NCBI RefSeq assembly: GCF_030816915.1
Contig: NZ_JAUSYN010000002.1
Span: forward strand, 1,811,501 to 1,875,500
Length of the DNA: 64,000 nt
Direction of reading: 5' to 3'
DNA from: Streptomyces sp. B3I8
GTDB taxonomy: Bacteria; Actinomycetota; Actinomycetes; Streptomycetales; Streptomycetaceae
The notes under the pieces were generated by a model. It was not told where the DNA came from. It worked only from the letters and a program-made list of their open reading frames with translations, and ran no database searches. Below are positions 48,777 through 58,010 of this stretch, one piece after another. Both the position numbers and the translations under genes were made by a program. Every line of letters starts with the position of its first letter. Positions within the stretch are counted from its first letter, which is position 1.

Positions 48777-50093
48777 ATGACGGACACCCCCCGGGACCGG
48801 GACACGGACGACACGGACGACACGGGCATCCCCGCGGAGGCGGAGGCGCCCGCACACGGCGGCGCGCCCTCCCGGCGTGCCCTCCTCGGGTGGGGCGGTG
48901 CCGGGCTCGCGCTCGGGGCCGCCGTGGCCGGGGGTGCCGTCGCCATGGCCGGGGGCGGGGACGACATCGACCCCGCCGGCGCCGACACCGGCGACGCCGT
49001 CGCCTTCCACGGCACGCACCAGGCAGGCATCGCCACCCCCGTCCAGGACCGGCTGCACTTCGCCGCGTTCGACGTGAAGACCACCGACCGGGCCGCGTTC
49101 GTCCAGCTCCTGAAGGACTGGACGGCCGCCGCTCGGCGGATGACGGCCGGGAAGGCCGTCGGCGACGGCGCCTACGGCGGGCTCGCCGAGGCCCCGCCGG
49201 ACGACACCGGCGAGGCGCTCGGCCTCAAGCCCTCCCGGCTGACGCTGACCCTCGGCTTCGGCCCCTCCCTGTTCGAGAAGTTCGACCTCGGCGACCGGCG
49301 GCCCGAGGCACTCGTCGACCTGCCGAAGTTCCCCGGCGACAACCTGGAGAAGTCCCGCACCGGCGGCGACCTGTGCGTCCAGGCGTGCGCGGACGACCCC
49401 CAGGTCGCCGTGCACGCGATCCGCAACCTGGCCCGCATCGGCTTCGGCAAGGTCGCCGTCCGCTGGTCGCAGCTCGGCTTCGGCAAGACCTCCTCCACCA
49501 CCCCGGGCGCCCAGACCCCCCGCAACCTCTTCGGGTTCAAGGACGGGACCCGGAACATCGCGGGGACCGAGACCGACCGGCTGAAGAAGTACGTGTGGGC
49601 CGGGGAGAGCGACGGCACGAAGTGGATGGAGGGCGGCTCGTACCTCGTCGCCCGGCGCATCCGCATGAACATCGAGGTGTGGGACCGCACCGCACTGCAG
49701 GAGCAGGAGGACGTCTTCGGCCGCGACAAGGGCGAGGGCGCACCCGTCGGCAAGGCCAAGGAGCACGACGCGCCGTTCCTGAAGGCGATGAAGCCCGACG
49801 CGCACGTGCGGCTCGCGCATCCCGACGCCAACGGCGGCATCACCATCCTGCGCCGGGGCTACTCCTTCACCGACGGCACCGACGGCCTCGGCCGGCTGGA
49901 CGCAGGACTGTTCTTCCTGGCCTACCAGCGCGACCCCCGCAAGGGTTTCATCCCGCTCCAGCGCAAGCTGTCCGCGTCCGACGCACTCAACGAGTACATC
50001 CAGCACGTGGGTTCGGCGGTCTTCGCGATCCCGCCCGGCGTCCGCGACGCGGACGACTGGTGGGGCCGGGCGCTGTTCTCCGAGGAGGCGTAG
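48777..50093 (+). CDS. efeB: Deferrochelatase/DyP-type heme peroxidase EfeB
   Basis: 438 residues with a twin-arginine signal (SRRALLGWGG, about 32-41) and a hydrophobic stretch, so exported folded with heme. The DyP signature FGFKDGTRN contains the catalytic Asp, and LRRGYSFTDG follows the proximal region. EfeB oxidises ferrous iron or releases iron from heme for EfeU. 33 bp separate it from efeO and 4 bp from efeU. Confidence 0.95.
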   Translation: MTDTPRDRDTDDTDDTGIPAEAEAPAHGGAPSRRALLGWGGAGLALGAAVAGGAVAMAGGGDDIDPAGADTGDAVAFHGTHQAGIATPVQDRLHFAAFDVKTTDRAAFVQLLKDWTAAARRMTAGKAVGDGAYGGLAEAPPDDTGEALGLKPSRLTLTLGFGPSLFEKFDLGDRRPEALVDLPKFPGDNLEKSRTGGDLCVQACADDPQVAVHAIRNLARIGFGKVAVRWSQLGFGKTSSTTPGAQTPRNLFGFKDGTRNIAGTETDRLKKYVWAGESDGTKWMEGGSYLVARRIRMNIEVWDRTALQEQEDVFGRDKGEGAPVGKAKEHDAPFLKAMKPDAHVRLAHPDANGGITILRRGYSFTDGTDGLGRLDAGLFFLAYQRDPRKGFIPLQRKLSASDALNEYIQHVGSAVFAIPPGVRDADDWWGRALFSEEA

Positions 50094-50097
50094 CACC

Positions 50098-50970
50098 GTG
50101 TTCTCCAACTATCTGATCGGTCTGCGCGAGGGGCTGGAGGCCAGCCTCGTCGTCTGCATCCTGATCGCCTACCTGGTCAAGACCGGCCGCCGGGACGCCC
50201 TGCGGCCCGTCTGGACCGGCATCGGCATCGCGATCGCCCTCGCGCTCGCCTTCGGCTGCGTGCTGGAGTTCGGCTCGCAGGAGCTGACGTTCCAGGCGCA
50301 GGAGGGGCTCGGCGGCTCGCTGTCGATCGTCGCGGTGGGACTGGTGACGTGGATGGTGTTCTGGATGCGGCGCACCGCCCGCCACCTCAGGTCGGAGCTG
50401 CACGGCAAGCTGGACGCCGCCCTGGCGATGGGCACCGGCGCGCTGGTCGCCACCGCGTTCCTCGCGGTGGGCCGGGAGGGCCTGGAGACCGCGCTGTTCG
50501 TGTGGGCGTCGGTGCACGCGGCCGGTGACGGCACCCCGCGTCCGCTGATCGGCGTCGCCCTCGGCCTGGCCAGCGCGGTGCTGCTGGGCTGGCTGTTCTA
50601 CCGGGGCGCGGTCCGGATCAACCTCGCCAAGTTCTTCACCTGGACCGGCGGCATGCTCGTCGTGGTCGCCGCGGGCGTCCTCGCGTACGGCGTCCACGAC
50701 CTCCAGGAGGCCGACATCATTCCCGGCCTGACCAGCCTCGCCTTCGACATCAGCGGCACGATCCCGCCGGACAGCTGGTACGGCACCCTGCTCAAGGGCG
50801 TGTTCAACTTCCAGCCCGACCCGACCGTGCTGCAGTCGGTGGTGTGGGTGCTGTATCTGGTCCCGGCGCTCGCGCTGTTCCTCGCCCCGGTAGGGTTCGC
50901 CTCCGGGAAGGGGAAGGTGAAGGCACCTGATGACCAGGGATCGCGGACCTCGAAGGCTTCGCAGGCTTGA
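50098..50970 (+). CDS. efeU: Ferrous/ferric iron permease EfeU (FTR1 family)
   Basis: 290 residues, seven predicted membrane helices, with the two REGLE iron-binding motifs (LREGLEASLV and GREGLETALF). The GTG start comes 4 bp after the efeB stop, so it is cotranslated. It carries iron into the cell. Gene order O-B-U differs from the E. coli U-O-B but is common in actinobacteria. Confidence 0.95.
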   Translation: MFSNYLIGLREGLEASLVVCILIAYLVKTGRRDALRPVWTGIGIAIALALAFGCVLEFGSQELTFQAQEGLGGSLSIVAVGLVTWMVFWMRRTARHLRSELHGKLDAALAMGTGALVATAFLAVGREGLETALFVWASVHAAGDGTPRPLIGVALGLASAVLLGWLFYRGAVRINLAKFFTWTGGMLVVVAAGVLAYGVHDLQEADIIPGLTSLAFDISGTIPPDSWYGTLLKGVFNFQPDPTVLQSVVWVLYLVPALALFLAPVGFASGKGKVKAPDDQGSRTSKASQA

Positions 50971-52009
50971 GCCGAACGCGGGGCGCGGAGCGGAGCGGAG
51001 TACGCGGCGGGGCGCGGGGCCGGGCACGCGGCGGAGCGCGCTGCTCGCGGCGTCGGTGACCGCGCTGTCGTTGACGGCGAGCGGGTGCGTGGTGGTGCAC
51101 GGGGAGCGCGAGGTGCTCCCGGCCGCCACGAAGGGCGAGGCGGCGAAGGCGATGACGTCCTTCCTGACCGCCTACAACAAGGCGCAGCGGGCCAACGACC
51201 GTGCGCTGGACGCCGGTCGGGTCGCCGGTGCGCTGGCCGACATCGACGGTGCCAAGCTGCGGGCCGGGCACAAAACCGCCCCGGACGGCAACTCCTCGTA
51301 CAAGGCGCTGGAGTTGACCGACACGACGTACACGATCCCGAAGAAGGCGGGCTGGCCGCGCTGGTTCGTCGCGGACTCGGCCTCCAACCGCGGCAGCAGC
51401 CGCTGGCTGCTGGTGTTCACCCGCGCCGGCGCGGACGACGCCTGGCGGGTGTCGTATCTGACGGTGGTCGCCGCCGACGACGTACCGGTCTTCAAGAAGG
51501 ACGACAACGGGTTCGCGGAACCCGTCGCGGCCGGTGACCCGGCGCTGGCGGTCACACCGGGCAGGCTCGCGACGGCGTACGCGGACTACCTCCAGGACGG
51601 CGGCGACGGGTTCGCGCCCGGTGCCTTCACGAGCGCGCTGCGGGACACCCGGAAGAAGAACGCGACCCGGCCGGGGCTGGCCCGCCAGTACCGTGACGAG
51701 GCGCTGTCCGGCGGCGCGTACACCCCGCTGGGGCTGCGCACGAAGGACGGGTCGGCGCTGGTGTTCTTCGCGACCCGGCACTACGAGAAGCAGACGGCCG
51801 CGAAGGGGGTCCGTCTCACGGTGACGGACCCGGCCATCAAGGCACTGATGAACGGCGAGCCCCAGCAGTCCCTGACGCTGGCCTACGTCTCGAACCAGGC
51901 CGTGCTGGACCCGGCGAGGTCCGGACACGGCGGCGACGGTGACGGCGACCGCGACGGGGTCGCGTTCCTCGGCCGGGTGGCGGGGCTCACGGGGGCGAAG
52001 GGCGAATAG
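50930..52009 (+). CDS. Hypothetical lipoprotein linked to the efe operon
   Basis: 359 residues. A basic, Arg-rich N-terminal tail of about 33 residues precedes a hydrophobic stretch and the lipobox TASGC (Cys53). The start (GAAGG 6 nt upstream) lies inside efeU; the two genes overlap by 41 bp, so they are probably coupled. No enzyme motif is seen. The C-terminal SGHGGDGDGDRDG stretch is Asp/Gly-rich. The long N-terminal extension for a lipoprotein is odd; a later start (around VTALSLTASGC) is possible. A role with EfeUOB is inference from position. Confidence 0.8.
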   Translation: MTRDRGPRRLRRLEPNAGRGAERSTRRGAGPGTRRSALLAASVTALSLTASGCVVVHGEREVLPAATKGEAAKAMTSFLTAYNKAQRANDRALDAGRVAGALADIDGAKLRAGHKTAPDGNSSYKALELTDTTYTIPKKAGWPRWFVADSASNRGSSRWLLVFTRAGADDAWRVSYLTVVAADDVPVFKKDDNGFAEPVAAGDPALAVTPGRLATAYADYLQDGGDGFAPGAFTSALRDTRKKNATRPGLARQYRDEALSGGAYTPLGLRTKDGSALVFFATRHYEKQTAAKGVRLTVTDPAIKALMNGEPQQSLTLAYVSNQAVLDPARSGHGGDGDGDRDGVAFLGRVAGLTGAKGE

Positions 52010-52100
52010 CGCGAGCGCGGTCCGGCGGTGGCGGACCGCGGTTCTGCCGGGTTCCGTCCTGATCCGCCGACGTGGCCGGTCCGGTCGGCGTGGCCGCGGG

Positions 52101-52913
52101 TCAGCCGCGGCGGGGCGGGGACGGGAGCGCGTCGGTGCCGTGGGCGGTGCCGTCCGTGTCACCGGCGGCGTCCATGTGATCGGCGTCGGCCTCCACGTGG
52201 TGGCGGGCGCACGCGTCGGTGAGCGCTTCCAGCAGGCTCAGCGGGTCCGGCAGCGGGTGTTCGGGGCCGCGCATCCACTCCACGCGCTCCTCCCCGGGCA
52301 GCACGGCCGGCGGCACGAGGACGTAGGAGCCCCGGCAGTGCCAGCGCAGTCCGGGGTGTTCGTCCATGGTCTCGGGGTGGCAGTCCAGCGCGCACGGCCA
52401 CCACTCGTCCTCGTCCGGCGGGGTGCCGCGGGTGAGGGTGAAGAACATCATCCGCCCCTCCCCCGTCACCGCCCCGCCGCCGGTGACGGCCACCGGGCCG
52501 ACCTCGACGCCGGCCGCCAGCAGCCGCTCCAGGGCCTCCTGCCCGGCCTCGCGCGGCACGTCGAGCACGTCGTGGGTCATGCCGGTGGCGGTGACGAAGT
52601 TGGCGTCCGGCTGGTGCCTGGCCCACCGCTCGACCTGTGCCCTGTCGGTGGTGGACTGGGTCTGCCAGGCCCAGGAGACGGGGTGCCGGGCGGGTGTGGG
52701 ACAGCCGACGCGGTCGCAGGAGCAGCGGTAGCCCACGGGGTGCGCGGCGGGGGCCAGCGGGAGTCCGGCGGCGGCCGTGGCGAGCAGCAGGTCCTCGCGG
52801 CCGCCGGCGGCGGCCGCGTCGTCCGCGTCGTCGGGGCGGCGTCCGCGCAGCCACTGGGACATCCGGGAGAACCTGCCCTGCCCGCCCGTTCGGCGGCCGA
52901 ACTCTGCGTTCAT
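52101..52913 (-). CDS. Bifunctional DNA primase/polymerase (prim-pol) domain protein
   Basis: 270 residues from MNAEFGRRTGG; a GAGGG site lies upstream. A DLLLATAAAGLPLAPAAHP segment and the Cys-rich CSCDRVGCPTPARHP are typical of the prim-pol N-terminal family often seen in actinobacterial chromosomes. SSTD/DANFVTATG and the GSYVLVPPA region complete the domain. The C-terminus (DTDGTAHGTDALPSPP) is unstructured. A stand-alone chromosomal prim-pol, not associated with a phage or plasmid here; its role is unknown. Confidence 0.8.
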   Translation of the reverse strand: MNAEFGRRTGGQGRFSRMSQWLRGRRPDDADDAAAAGGREDLLLATAAAGLPLAPAAHPVGYRCSCDRVGCPTPARHPVSWAWQTQSTTDRAQVERWARHQPDANFVTATGMTHDVLDVPREAGQEALERLLAAGVEVGPVAVTGGGAVTGEGRMMFFTLTRGTPPDEDEWWPCALDCHPETMDEHPGLRWHCRGSYVLVPPAVLPGEERVEWMRGPEHPLPDPLSLLEALTDACARHHVEADADHMDAAGDTDGTAHGTDALPSPPRRG

Positions 52914-53028
52914 CCATCCCTCACCCAGGTGCGGAAGACTGCGGCTCGCTCCATGGTCCCACCATCCCGCGCCTTCGGTGACCGCCGTCGGCGTCGGGGG
53001 CCGCGTCACTCCCCCTGTCCGGGCCGCC

Positions 53029-54057
53029 TCACTCCTCCGGGTGCGGTGGCGGCCAGGCGTCGCCCCAGGCCGCGTCGCGGGCCGCCCGGTACAGCGGGCC
53101 GTGGCGCTTGGTGACCGTGCCGCGGCGCAGTTCCTCGTCGGGGTCGCACAGGTCGAGCAGCACCTGGCCCTTGCGGATCTGGGGGCGGCGGACGATGCGG
53201 TGGGGTGCCGGGGTCGCCTCCTCCGGGGGGAGGCGGGTGGCGGCGACGTAGGCGAACTTCTCGTCCTCGTACGGCAGCGAGCCGCCCTTGACCTGGCGGT
53301 GCAGGGAGGAGCGGCTGACGCGGGCGGCGAAGTGGCACCAGTCCTCGCCGGGCACGATGGGGCAGCGGGCGCTGTGCGGGCAGGGGGCGGCGATGCGCAG
53401 GCCGGCCGCGATCAGCCGGTCGCGGGCCTCGATGATCCGGCCGTAGCCGTCCGGGGTGCCGGGCTCGACGATCACCACGGTCCGCGCGGCGGCCGCCGCG
53501 GCGTCGACGACGTGGGCGCGGTCGGCGTCGGTCAGCTCGCCGAGGACGTAACTGACGGTGACGAGGTCGGTGGCGTCGAGGGTGAGCGCCCGGCCGATGC
53601 GGGCGCGCCGCCACTCGGCGTCCTTCAGGGCGGGGTGGGCGGCGGCGATCTCGCGGCCCAGCGCGAGGGCGGGCTCGGCCCAGTCGAGGACGGTGACGGG
53701 GCGTTCCGCCGGCCAGGTGGCGGCGGTGGCCCAGGTGGCGGCGCCGGTGCCGCCGCCGAGGTCGGTGTGGCTGCGGGGGGTCCAGTCCGGGGCGGCCCGC
53801 GCGAGGGCGCGGAGGGCGGCGCGGACGGCCTCGAAGGTGGCGGGCATGCGGTAGGCGGCGTACGCGACGACGTCGGCGCGGTCGCGCAGGACGGGGGTGT
53901 GGGTGGGGGTGTTGCCCCGGTAGCTGGTGATGAGGCGGTCGACGGCGGTGGTGGCCTGGCGGGGCGGGAGGCCGTCCAGGAGGCGGGCGAGGGTGGTGCG
54001 GAGGGTTTCCTCGGCGGAGGCGGAATCGGGAGCGGGAGCGGGGACGGCGGGGTTCAC
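53029..54057 (-). CDS. Rsm22-like small-subunit-associated methyltransferase
   Basis: 342 residues. DLGGGTGAATW is the SAM-binding motif, VEPGTPDGYGRI is the Rsm22 signature, and CPHSARCP plus DWCHF supply the four Cys/His residues that bind an iron-sulfur cluster or zinc in this family. SLHRQVKGGSLPYEDEKF is also characteristic. Rsm22-family proteins are linked to assembly of the small ribosomal subunit. GTG start at 54057 with TACAAT 7 nt upstream, so probably leaderless. The gene before it (minus strand) is 100 bp away. Confidence 0.9.
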   Translation of the reverse strand: MNPAVPAPAPDSASAEETLRTTLARLLDGLPPRQATTAVDRLITSYRGNTPTHTPVLRDRADVVAYAAYRMPATFEAVRAALRALARAAPDWTPRSHTDLGGGTGAATWATAATWPAERPVTVLDWAEPALALGREIAAAHPALKDAEWRRARIGRALTLDATDLVTVSYVLGELTDADRAHVVDAAAAAARTVVIVEPGTPDGYGRIIEARDRLIAAGLRIAAPCPHSARCPIVPGEDWCHFAARVSRSSLHRQVKGGSLPYEDEKFAYVAATRLPPEEATPAPHRIVRRPQIRKGQVLLDLCDPDEELRRGTVTKRHGPLYRAARDAAWGDAWPPPHPEE

Positions 54058-54064
54058 GTGCGGA

Positions 54065-54070
54065 ATTGTA
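54065..54070 (-). promoter_or_regulatory. -10 hexamer of a probable leaderless rsm22-like transcript
   Basis: TACAAT on the minus strand, 7 nt before the GTG start, with no Shine-Dalgarno. Confidence 0.55.
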
Positions 54071-54104
54071 GGGAGCGGGTGGGGGTGGGAGTGCGCGCGG
54101 GTTT

Positions 54105-54285
54105 TTCTCGCCCCCTCGCCCCTGCCCGTCTCCTCGGGGCCCGGGGGATGGGTCGTCCGGCGGGCGCGGGTCGGTGGGCGGTCGCTCGTGCCCCTGGAAG
54201 CGGGGCGCAGCCCCGCTCTTCAAGGGGCGCGGGGAACTGCGCGACAAGCCACGACGCTCCCGCACCCGCACCCGCACCCGCACCC
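54105..54285 (-). repeat. Dispersed hairpin element, copy E
   Basis: It contains the hairpin AGCGGGGC-GCA-GCCCCGCT (54199-54217), followed by CAAGGGGCGCGGGGAACTGCGCGAC, which is the inverse of GTCGCGCAGTTCCCCGCG in copy D. It lies between the Rsm22-like gene and the end of the serine hydrolase gene. Confidence 0.75.
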
Positions 54286-54348
54286 GCCGAACAACCTCCA
54301 CCCCCTCGAGCTACTGGGCGCCCGGGGCCGCAGGGGTGAACCCCTCGG

Positions 54349-55473
54349 TCACAACGGCCGCACCGCCCGGTGCAGACGCGTCGCCGCTGTCGCGCGGACC
54401 GTGTTGTCCGGGGGGCGTCGGCGCGGGTGGACCGTGTTGGCGAGCAGCACCAGGAACGCCCCCGTCGCCGGGTCCAGTACCAGCGACGTCCCCGTGAACC
54501 CCGCGTGCCCCGCCGCCCCCCGCCCCGCCAGTTCCCCCATGAACCACGGCTGGTCCACGGCGAACCCCAGCCCGGGTGCCGTCAGCATCAGTTCCACGTA
54601 GTCGGGGCCGAGGATGCGGGCCGGCCCGTACGAGCCCCCGGTCAGCAGCGCGCGACAGAAGACCGCGAGGTCCCGCCCCGTGGAGAACATCCCGGCGTGT
54701 CCGGCGACGCCGCCGAGCGCCCACGCGTTCTCGTCGTGGACCACGCCCCGCAGCATCCCCCGGTCCGCCTTCCCCCACGGCCGCCGCTGGTCCTCCGTGG
54801 CCGCCGCCCCGGGGCACGGCCCGAACCCGGTGGCGGTCATGCCGAGGGGACGGGTGACGCAGCCGTGGATCAGCACGTCGAGCGGACACCCGGTGAGCCG
54901 TTGCAGGAGGTGCTGCAACAACAGCATGTTGAGGTCGGAGTAGCAGTACGTGCCGGGCGCCCCGACGGGCTCCTCGGCGCGCAGCAGTGCCAGCCGCCCG
55001 GCGGCGTCGGCGGCGTCGTACAGCGGGAGTTCGGGCCGCAGCCCGGAGGTGTGGGTGAGGAGCTGCCGTACGGTGACGCCGTGCGCGGCGGCGCCGGTGA
55101 AGTCCGGCAGGTACGCCCCCACGCGCGCGTCGATGCCGAGCGTGCCGCGTTCGAGCTGCTGCACCGCGGCCACGGCGGTGAACAGCTTGGTGAGCGAGGC
55201 GAGGTCGAAGGACGTGTCGACGGTCATCGGCACACGGGCGTCGGGCGGGAGCTCGACACCGGTGCCGGTCGCCTCGTCGTAGCGGGCGTAGCGGACGGCC
55301 CAGCCGGTGGCGTCCTCGACGGCGACGACGGGGCCGCGCCCGGCGACCACGACCGCCCCCGCGGCCCAGCCGCGCTCCACCGCCGCGCGCACGTCGCGCA
55401 CCAGCAGGCGCAGTTCCCCGGGGTCGAGCCCGGCCCGCTCCGGGCTGTCGACACGCAGTCTCGGTGCGCTCAG
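54349..55473 (-). CDS. Beta-lactamase-family serine hydrolase (class C-like)
   Basis: About 374 residues. Penicillin-recognising motifs: ASLTKL (SxxK nucleophile), CYSDLN (YxN-type) and GHAGFTG (equivalent of KTG). HTSGLRPELPL is also typical of this esterase/peptidase group. No signal peptide. Start problem: there is no ATG/GTG near the N-terminus; the best candidate is CTG at 55473 (GGAGGG about 9 nt upstream), overlapping the stop of the upstream MFS gene as CTGA. The function may be esterase, D-amino peptidase or cell-wall recycling. Confidence 0.85.
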   Translation of the reverse strand: MSAPRLRVDSPERAGLDPGELRLLVRDVRAAVERGWAAGAVVVAGRGPVVAVEDATGWAVRYARYDEATGTGVELPPDARVPMTVDTSFDLASLTKLFTAVAAVQQLERGTLGIDARVGAYLPDFTGAAAHGVTVRQLLTHTSGLRPELPLYDAADAAGRLALLRAEEPVGAPGTYCYSDLNMLLLQHLLQRLTGCPLDVLIHGCVTRPLGMTATGFGPCPGAAATEDQRRPWGKADRGMLRGVVHDENAWALGGVAGHAGMFSTGRDLAVFCRALLTGGSYGPARILGPDYVELMLTAPGLGFAVDQPWFMGELAGRGAAGHAGFTGTSLVLDPATGAFLVLLANTVHPRRRPPDNTVRATAATRLHRAVRPL

Positions 55474-56822
55474 TGCTCTGTTCCCTCCGCGCCGGCCGTT
55501 CCCTGCCAGGGACGGCACAGTGCCACGAAGCAGACCACCGACACCAGTGCCGCGCCCACCTGGACGACGGCCATGGGCACCGCGGTGTGCTCGCCGGCCA
55601 GGCCGACGAGCGGCGAGGCGAGGGCGCCGATGAGGAAGGAGCAGGTCCCGAGCAGCGCGGACGCGGCTCCGGCGGCCCGCTTGGTGCGCATCAGGGCGAG
55701 GGCCTGGGCGTTGGGCATCGTCAGGCCGAGCGCGGACATCAGGACGAACAGGCCGGCGGCGACCGGGGCGAGACCGACCTCGCCGAAGACGCCGGTGGTC
55801 ATCAGCAGCAGCGCGCACGCGGCGGCGGCGGTGAGGGCGAGGCCCACCGCCAGCACGTTCTCCAGCCGGACGCGGCCCACCAGCAGCTTGCCGTTGATCT
55901 GTCCGACGGTGATCAGGCCGACGGAGTTGACGGCGAACAGGAGGCTGAAGGTCCCCGGGGAGGCGCCGTAGATGTCCTGCACGACGAACGGGGAGGCGGA
56001 GATGTACGCGAAGAGGGCGGCGAAGGCGAAGCCGCCGGTGAGGGTGTGGCCGACGAAGACCCGGTCGGCGAGGAGTCCGCGCATGGCGCGCAGGGTCTCG
56101 CCGATCCCGCCCGCGTGCCGGCGCGCGGGCGGCAGCGTCTCGGGCAGCCGCGCCCACACCAGCGCGCCGAGCACCAGCCCGACGACCGTGAGCAGGACGA
56201 AGACGCCCCGCCAGCCGGTGAACCGCAGGAGCTGGCCGCCGATCACCGGGGCGACGACGGGGGCGACACCGGAGATCAGCATGAGGGTGGAGAAGAAGCG
56301 GGCCATGGCCACGCCCTCGTACATGTCCCGCACGACGGCGCGGGCGATGACGATGCCGGCCGCGCCCGCGAGCCCCTGCACCAGCCGGAAGGCGATGAGG
56401 GTTTCCACGGTGGGCGCGAGCGCGCACAGCGCGGTGGCCACGACGTTGACGGCGAGCCCGGCGAGCAGCGGCCGGCGGCGGCCCCACCGGTCGCTCATCG
56501 GGCCCACCACGAGCTGGCCCGCCGCCATGCCGATCAGGCAGGCGGTGAGGGTGAGCTGGACGGTGGCGGCGGGGGCGTGCAGGGAGCGGGTGACCTCGGG
56601 CAGCGAAGGGAGGTACATGTCCATCGCCAGCGGGGCGGTCGCGGTCAGCCCGCCGAGGAGGAAGGTGACGAACAGCCCGGCCCGCGCGGCACTCCCGGCA
56701 CGCGCGGCACTCCCGGCGGGAGCGGTCACGGGCGGCGCGGCCGCACCGCCGCTCGCCGCACGCTCCTCCGGGCATCTCTCCGAGCCGTCCGACACCTGCG
56801 TGGTGCGACCGGGCTCCGGCAT
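55470..56822 (-). CDS. Bcr/CflA-type MFS drug exporter
   Basis: 450 residues with 12 predicted helices after a 45-residue polar tail. MSDRWGRRRPLLAG is the motif between helices 2 and 3; GLAGAAGIVIARAVVRDMYEG is typical of Bcr/CflA. GGGAGG precedes the ATG. It is upstream of and overlapping the serine hydrolase gene, so both are likely one operon. Cargo unknown. Confidence 0.92.
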   Translation of the reverse strand: MPEPGRTTQVSDGSERCPEERAASGGAAAPPVTAPAGSAARAGSAARAGLFVTFLLGGLTATAPLAMDMYLPSLPEVTRSLHAPAATVQLTLTACLIGMAAGQLVVGPMSDRWGRRRPLLAGLAVNVVATALCALAPTVETLIAFRLVQGLAGAAGIVIARAVVRDMYEGVAMARFFSTLMLISGVAPVVAPVIGGQLLRFTGWRGVFVLLTVVGLVLGALVWARLPETLPPARRHAGGIGETLRAMRGLLADRVFVGHTLTGGFAFAALFAYISASPFVVQDIYGASPGTFSLLFAVNSVGLITVGQINGKLLVGRVRLENVLAVGLALTAAAACALLLMTTGVFGEVGLAPVAAGLFVLMSALGLTMPNAQALALMRTKRAAGAASALLGTCSFLIGALASPLVGLAGEHTAVPMAVVQVGAALVSVVCFVALCRPWQGTAGAEGTEH

Positions 56823-56973
56823 GGGACCCCTCCCTGTTCTCTCGTTCCTCCACCCCGCCGCCTATGCTCTCAGCTCGAACGACTGATCGAGGGCGGTGCC
56901 CACTGGGTGGACGACGCGGACGGCGTGGACGCCCCGTGGCCGGCCCGACAGGTGGACGGGACGAGGGACGGAC

Positions 56974-57975
56974 ATGACGGACGAACGCGTGCGGTGGGGC
57001 ATTCTGGCGACCGGCGGGATCGCCGCGGCGTTCACGGCGGATCTGGTGGATCTGCCCGACGCCGAGGTGGTCGCGGTGGCTTCGCGCCGGGCGGAGTCGG
57101 CGCAGGCGTTCGCGGACCGGTTCGGGATCGAACGGGCCTACGGCGACTGGGAGTCCCTGGCGCGGGACGAGGACGTGGACGTGGTGTACGTCGCCACACC
57201 GCACGCGGCGCACCGGGCGGCGGCGGGCCTCTGCCTGGAGGCCGGGCGGAACGTGCTGTGCGAGAAGGCGTTCACGCTGAACCTGCGCGAGGCCGAGGAA
57301 CTGGTCGCGCTGGCAAAGAGGCACGACCGCTTCCTGATGGAGGCCATGTGGATGTACTGCAACCCGCTGGTACGGCGCCTGAAGGCACTGGTCGACGACG
57401 GCGCGATCGGCGAGATCCGCACCGTGCAGGCGGACTTCGGGCTGGCCGGCCCCTTCCCGGCCGCGCACCGGCTGCGGGACCCCGCGCAGGGCGGCGGCGC
57501 GCTGCTGGACCTCGGGGTCTACCCGGTGTCCTTCGCGCAGCTCCTGCTCGGGGAGCCGGCGGGGATCACGTCGCGCGCGGTGCTCTCCGAGGAGGGCGTC
57601 GACCTCCAGACGGGCGCCCTGTTCACCTGGGACAGCGGCGCGCTCGCCTCCGTACACTGCTCGATCAGCGGCGGTACGGCGGTGGTGGCGTCGGTGACCG
57701 GCTCCGAGGGCCGCATCGACGTGCCCAGCGGCTTCTTCCACCCCGACCGTTTCGTGCTGCACCGCGACGGCCGTGACCCCGAGGAGTTCACGGCCGACCC
57801 GGCCGACGGACCCCGCACCAGCTTCCGCCACGAGGCCGGGGAGGTCATGCGGGCGCTGCGCGCCGGGGAGAAGGAGTCCCCCCTGGTGCCGCTGGAGGGC
57901 ACCCTCGCGATCATGCGCACGCTGGACACGATCCGCGAGCAGATCGGCGTGCGGTACCCGGGGGAAGCGGCCTGA
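56974..57975 (+). CDS. Gfo/Idh/MocA-family NAD(P)-dependent oxidoreductase
   Basis: 333 residues from MTDERVRWGILATGG, with GAGGG upstream. Rossmann fold with GILATGGIAAAF, DVVYVATPHAAHRAA and the family's EKAFTLNLREAEEL (EKP-type Lys). MEAMWMYCNP and GGGALLDLGVYP are typical of the sugar/polyol dehydrogenase group. It oxidises or reduces a sugar-like substrate, unknown. It is divergent from the MFS gene and convergent with phoD. Confidence 0.92.
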   Translation: MTDERVRWGILATGGIAAAFTADLVDLPDAEVVAVASRRAESAQAFADRFGIERAYGDWESLARDEDVDVVYVATPHAAHRAAAGLCLEAGRNVLCEKAFTLNLREAEELVALAKRHDRFLMEAMWMYCNPLVRRLKALVDDGAIGEIRTVQADFGLAGPFPAAHRLRDPAQGGGALLDLGVYPVSFAQLLLGEPAGITSRAVLSEEGVDLQTGALFTWDSGALASVHCSISGGTAVVASVTGSEGRIDVPSGFFHPDRFVLHRDGRDPEEFTADPADGPRTSFRHEAGEVMRALRAGEKESPLVPLEGTLAIMRTLDTIREQIGVRYPGEAA

Positions 57976-58010
57976 CGGAACGGTGCTCCCCCCTCCTGGC
58001 CGGCGGGGGG

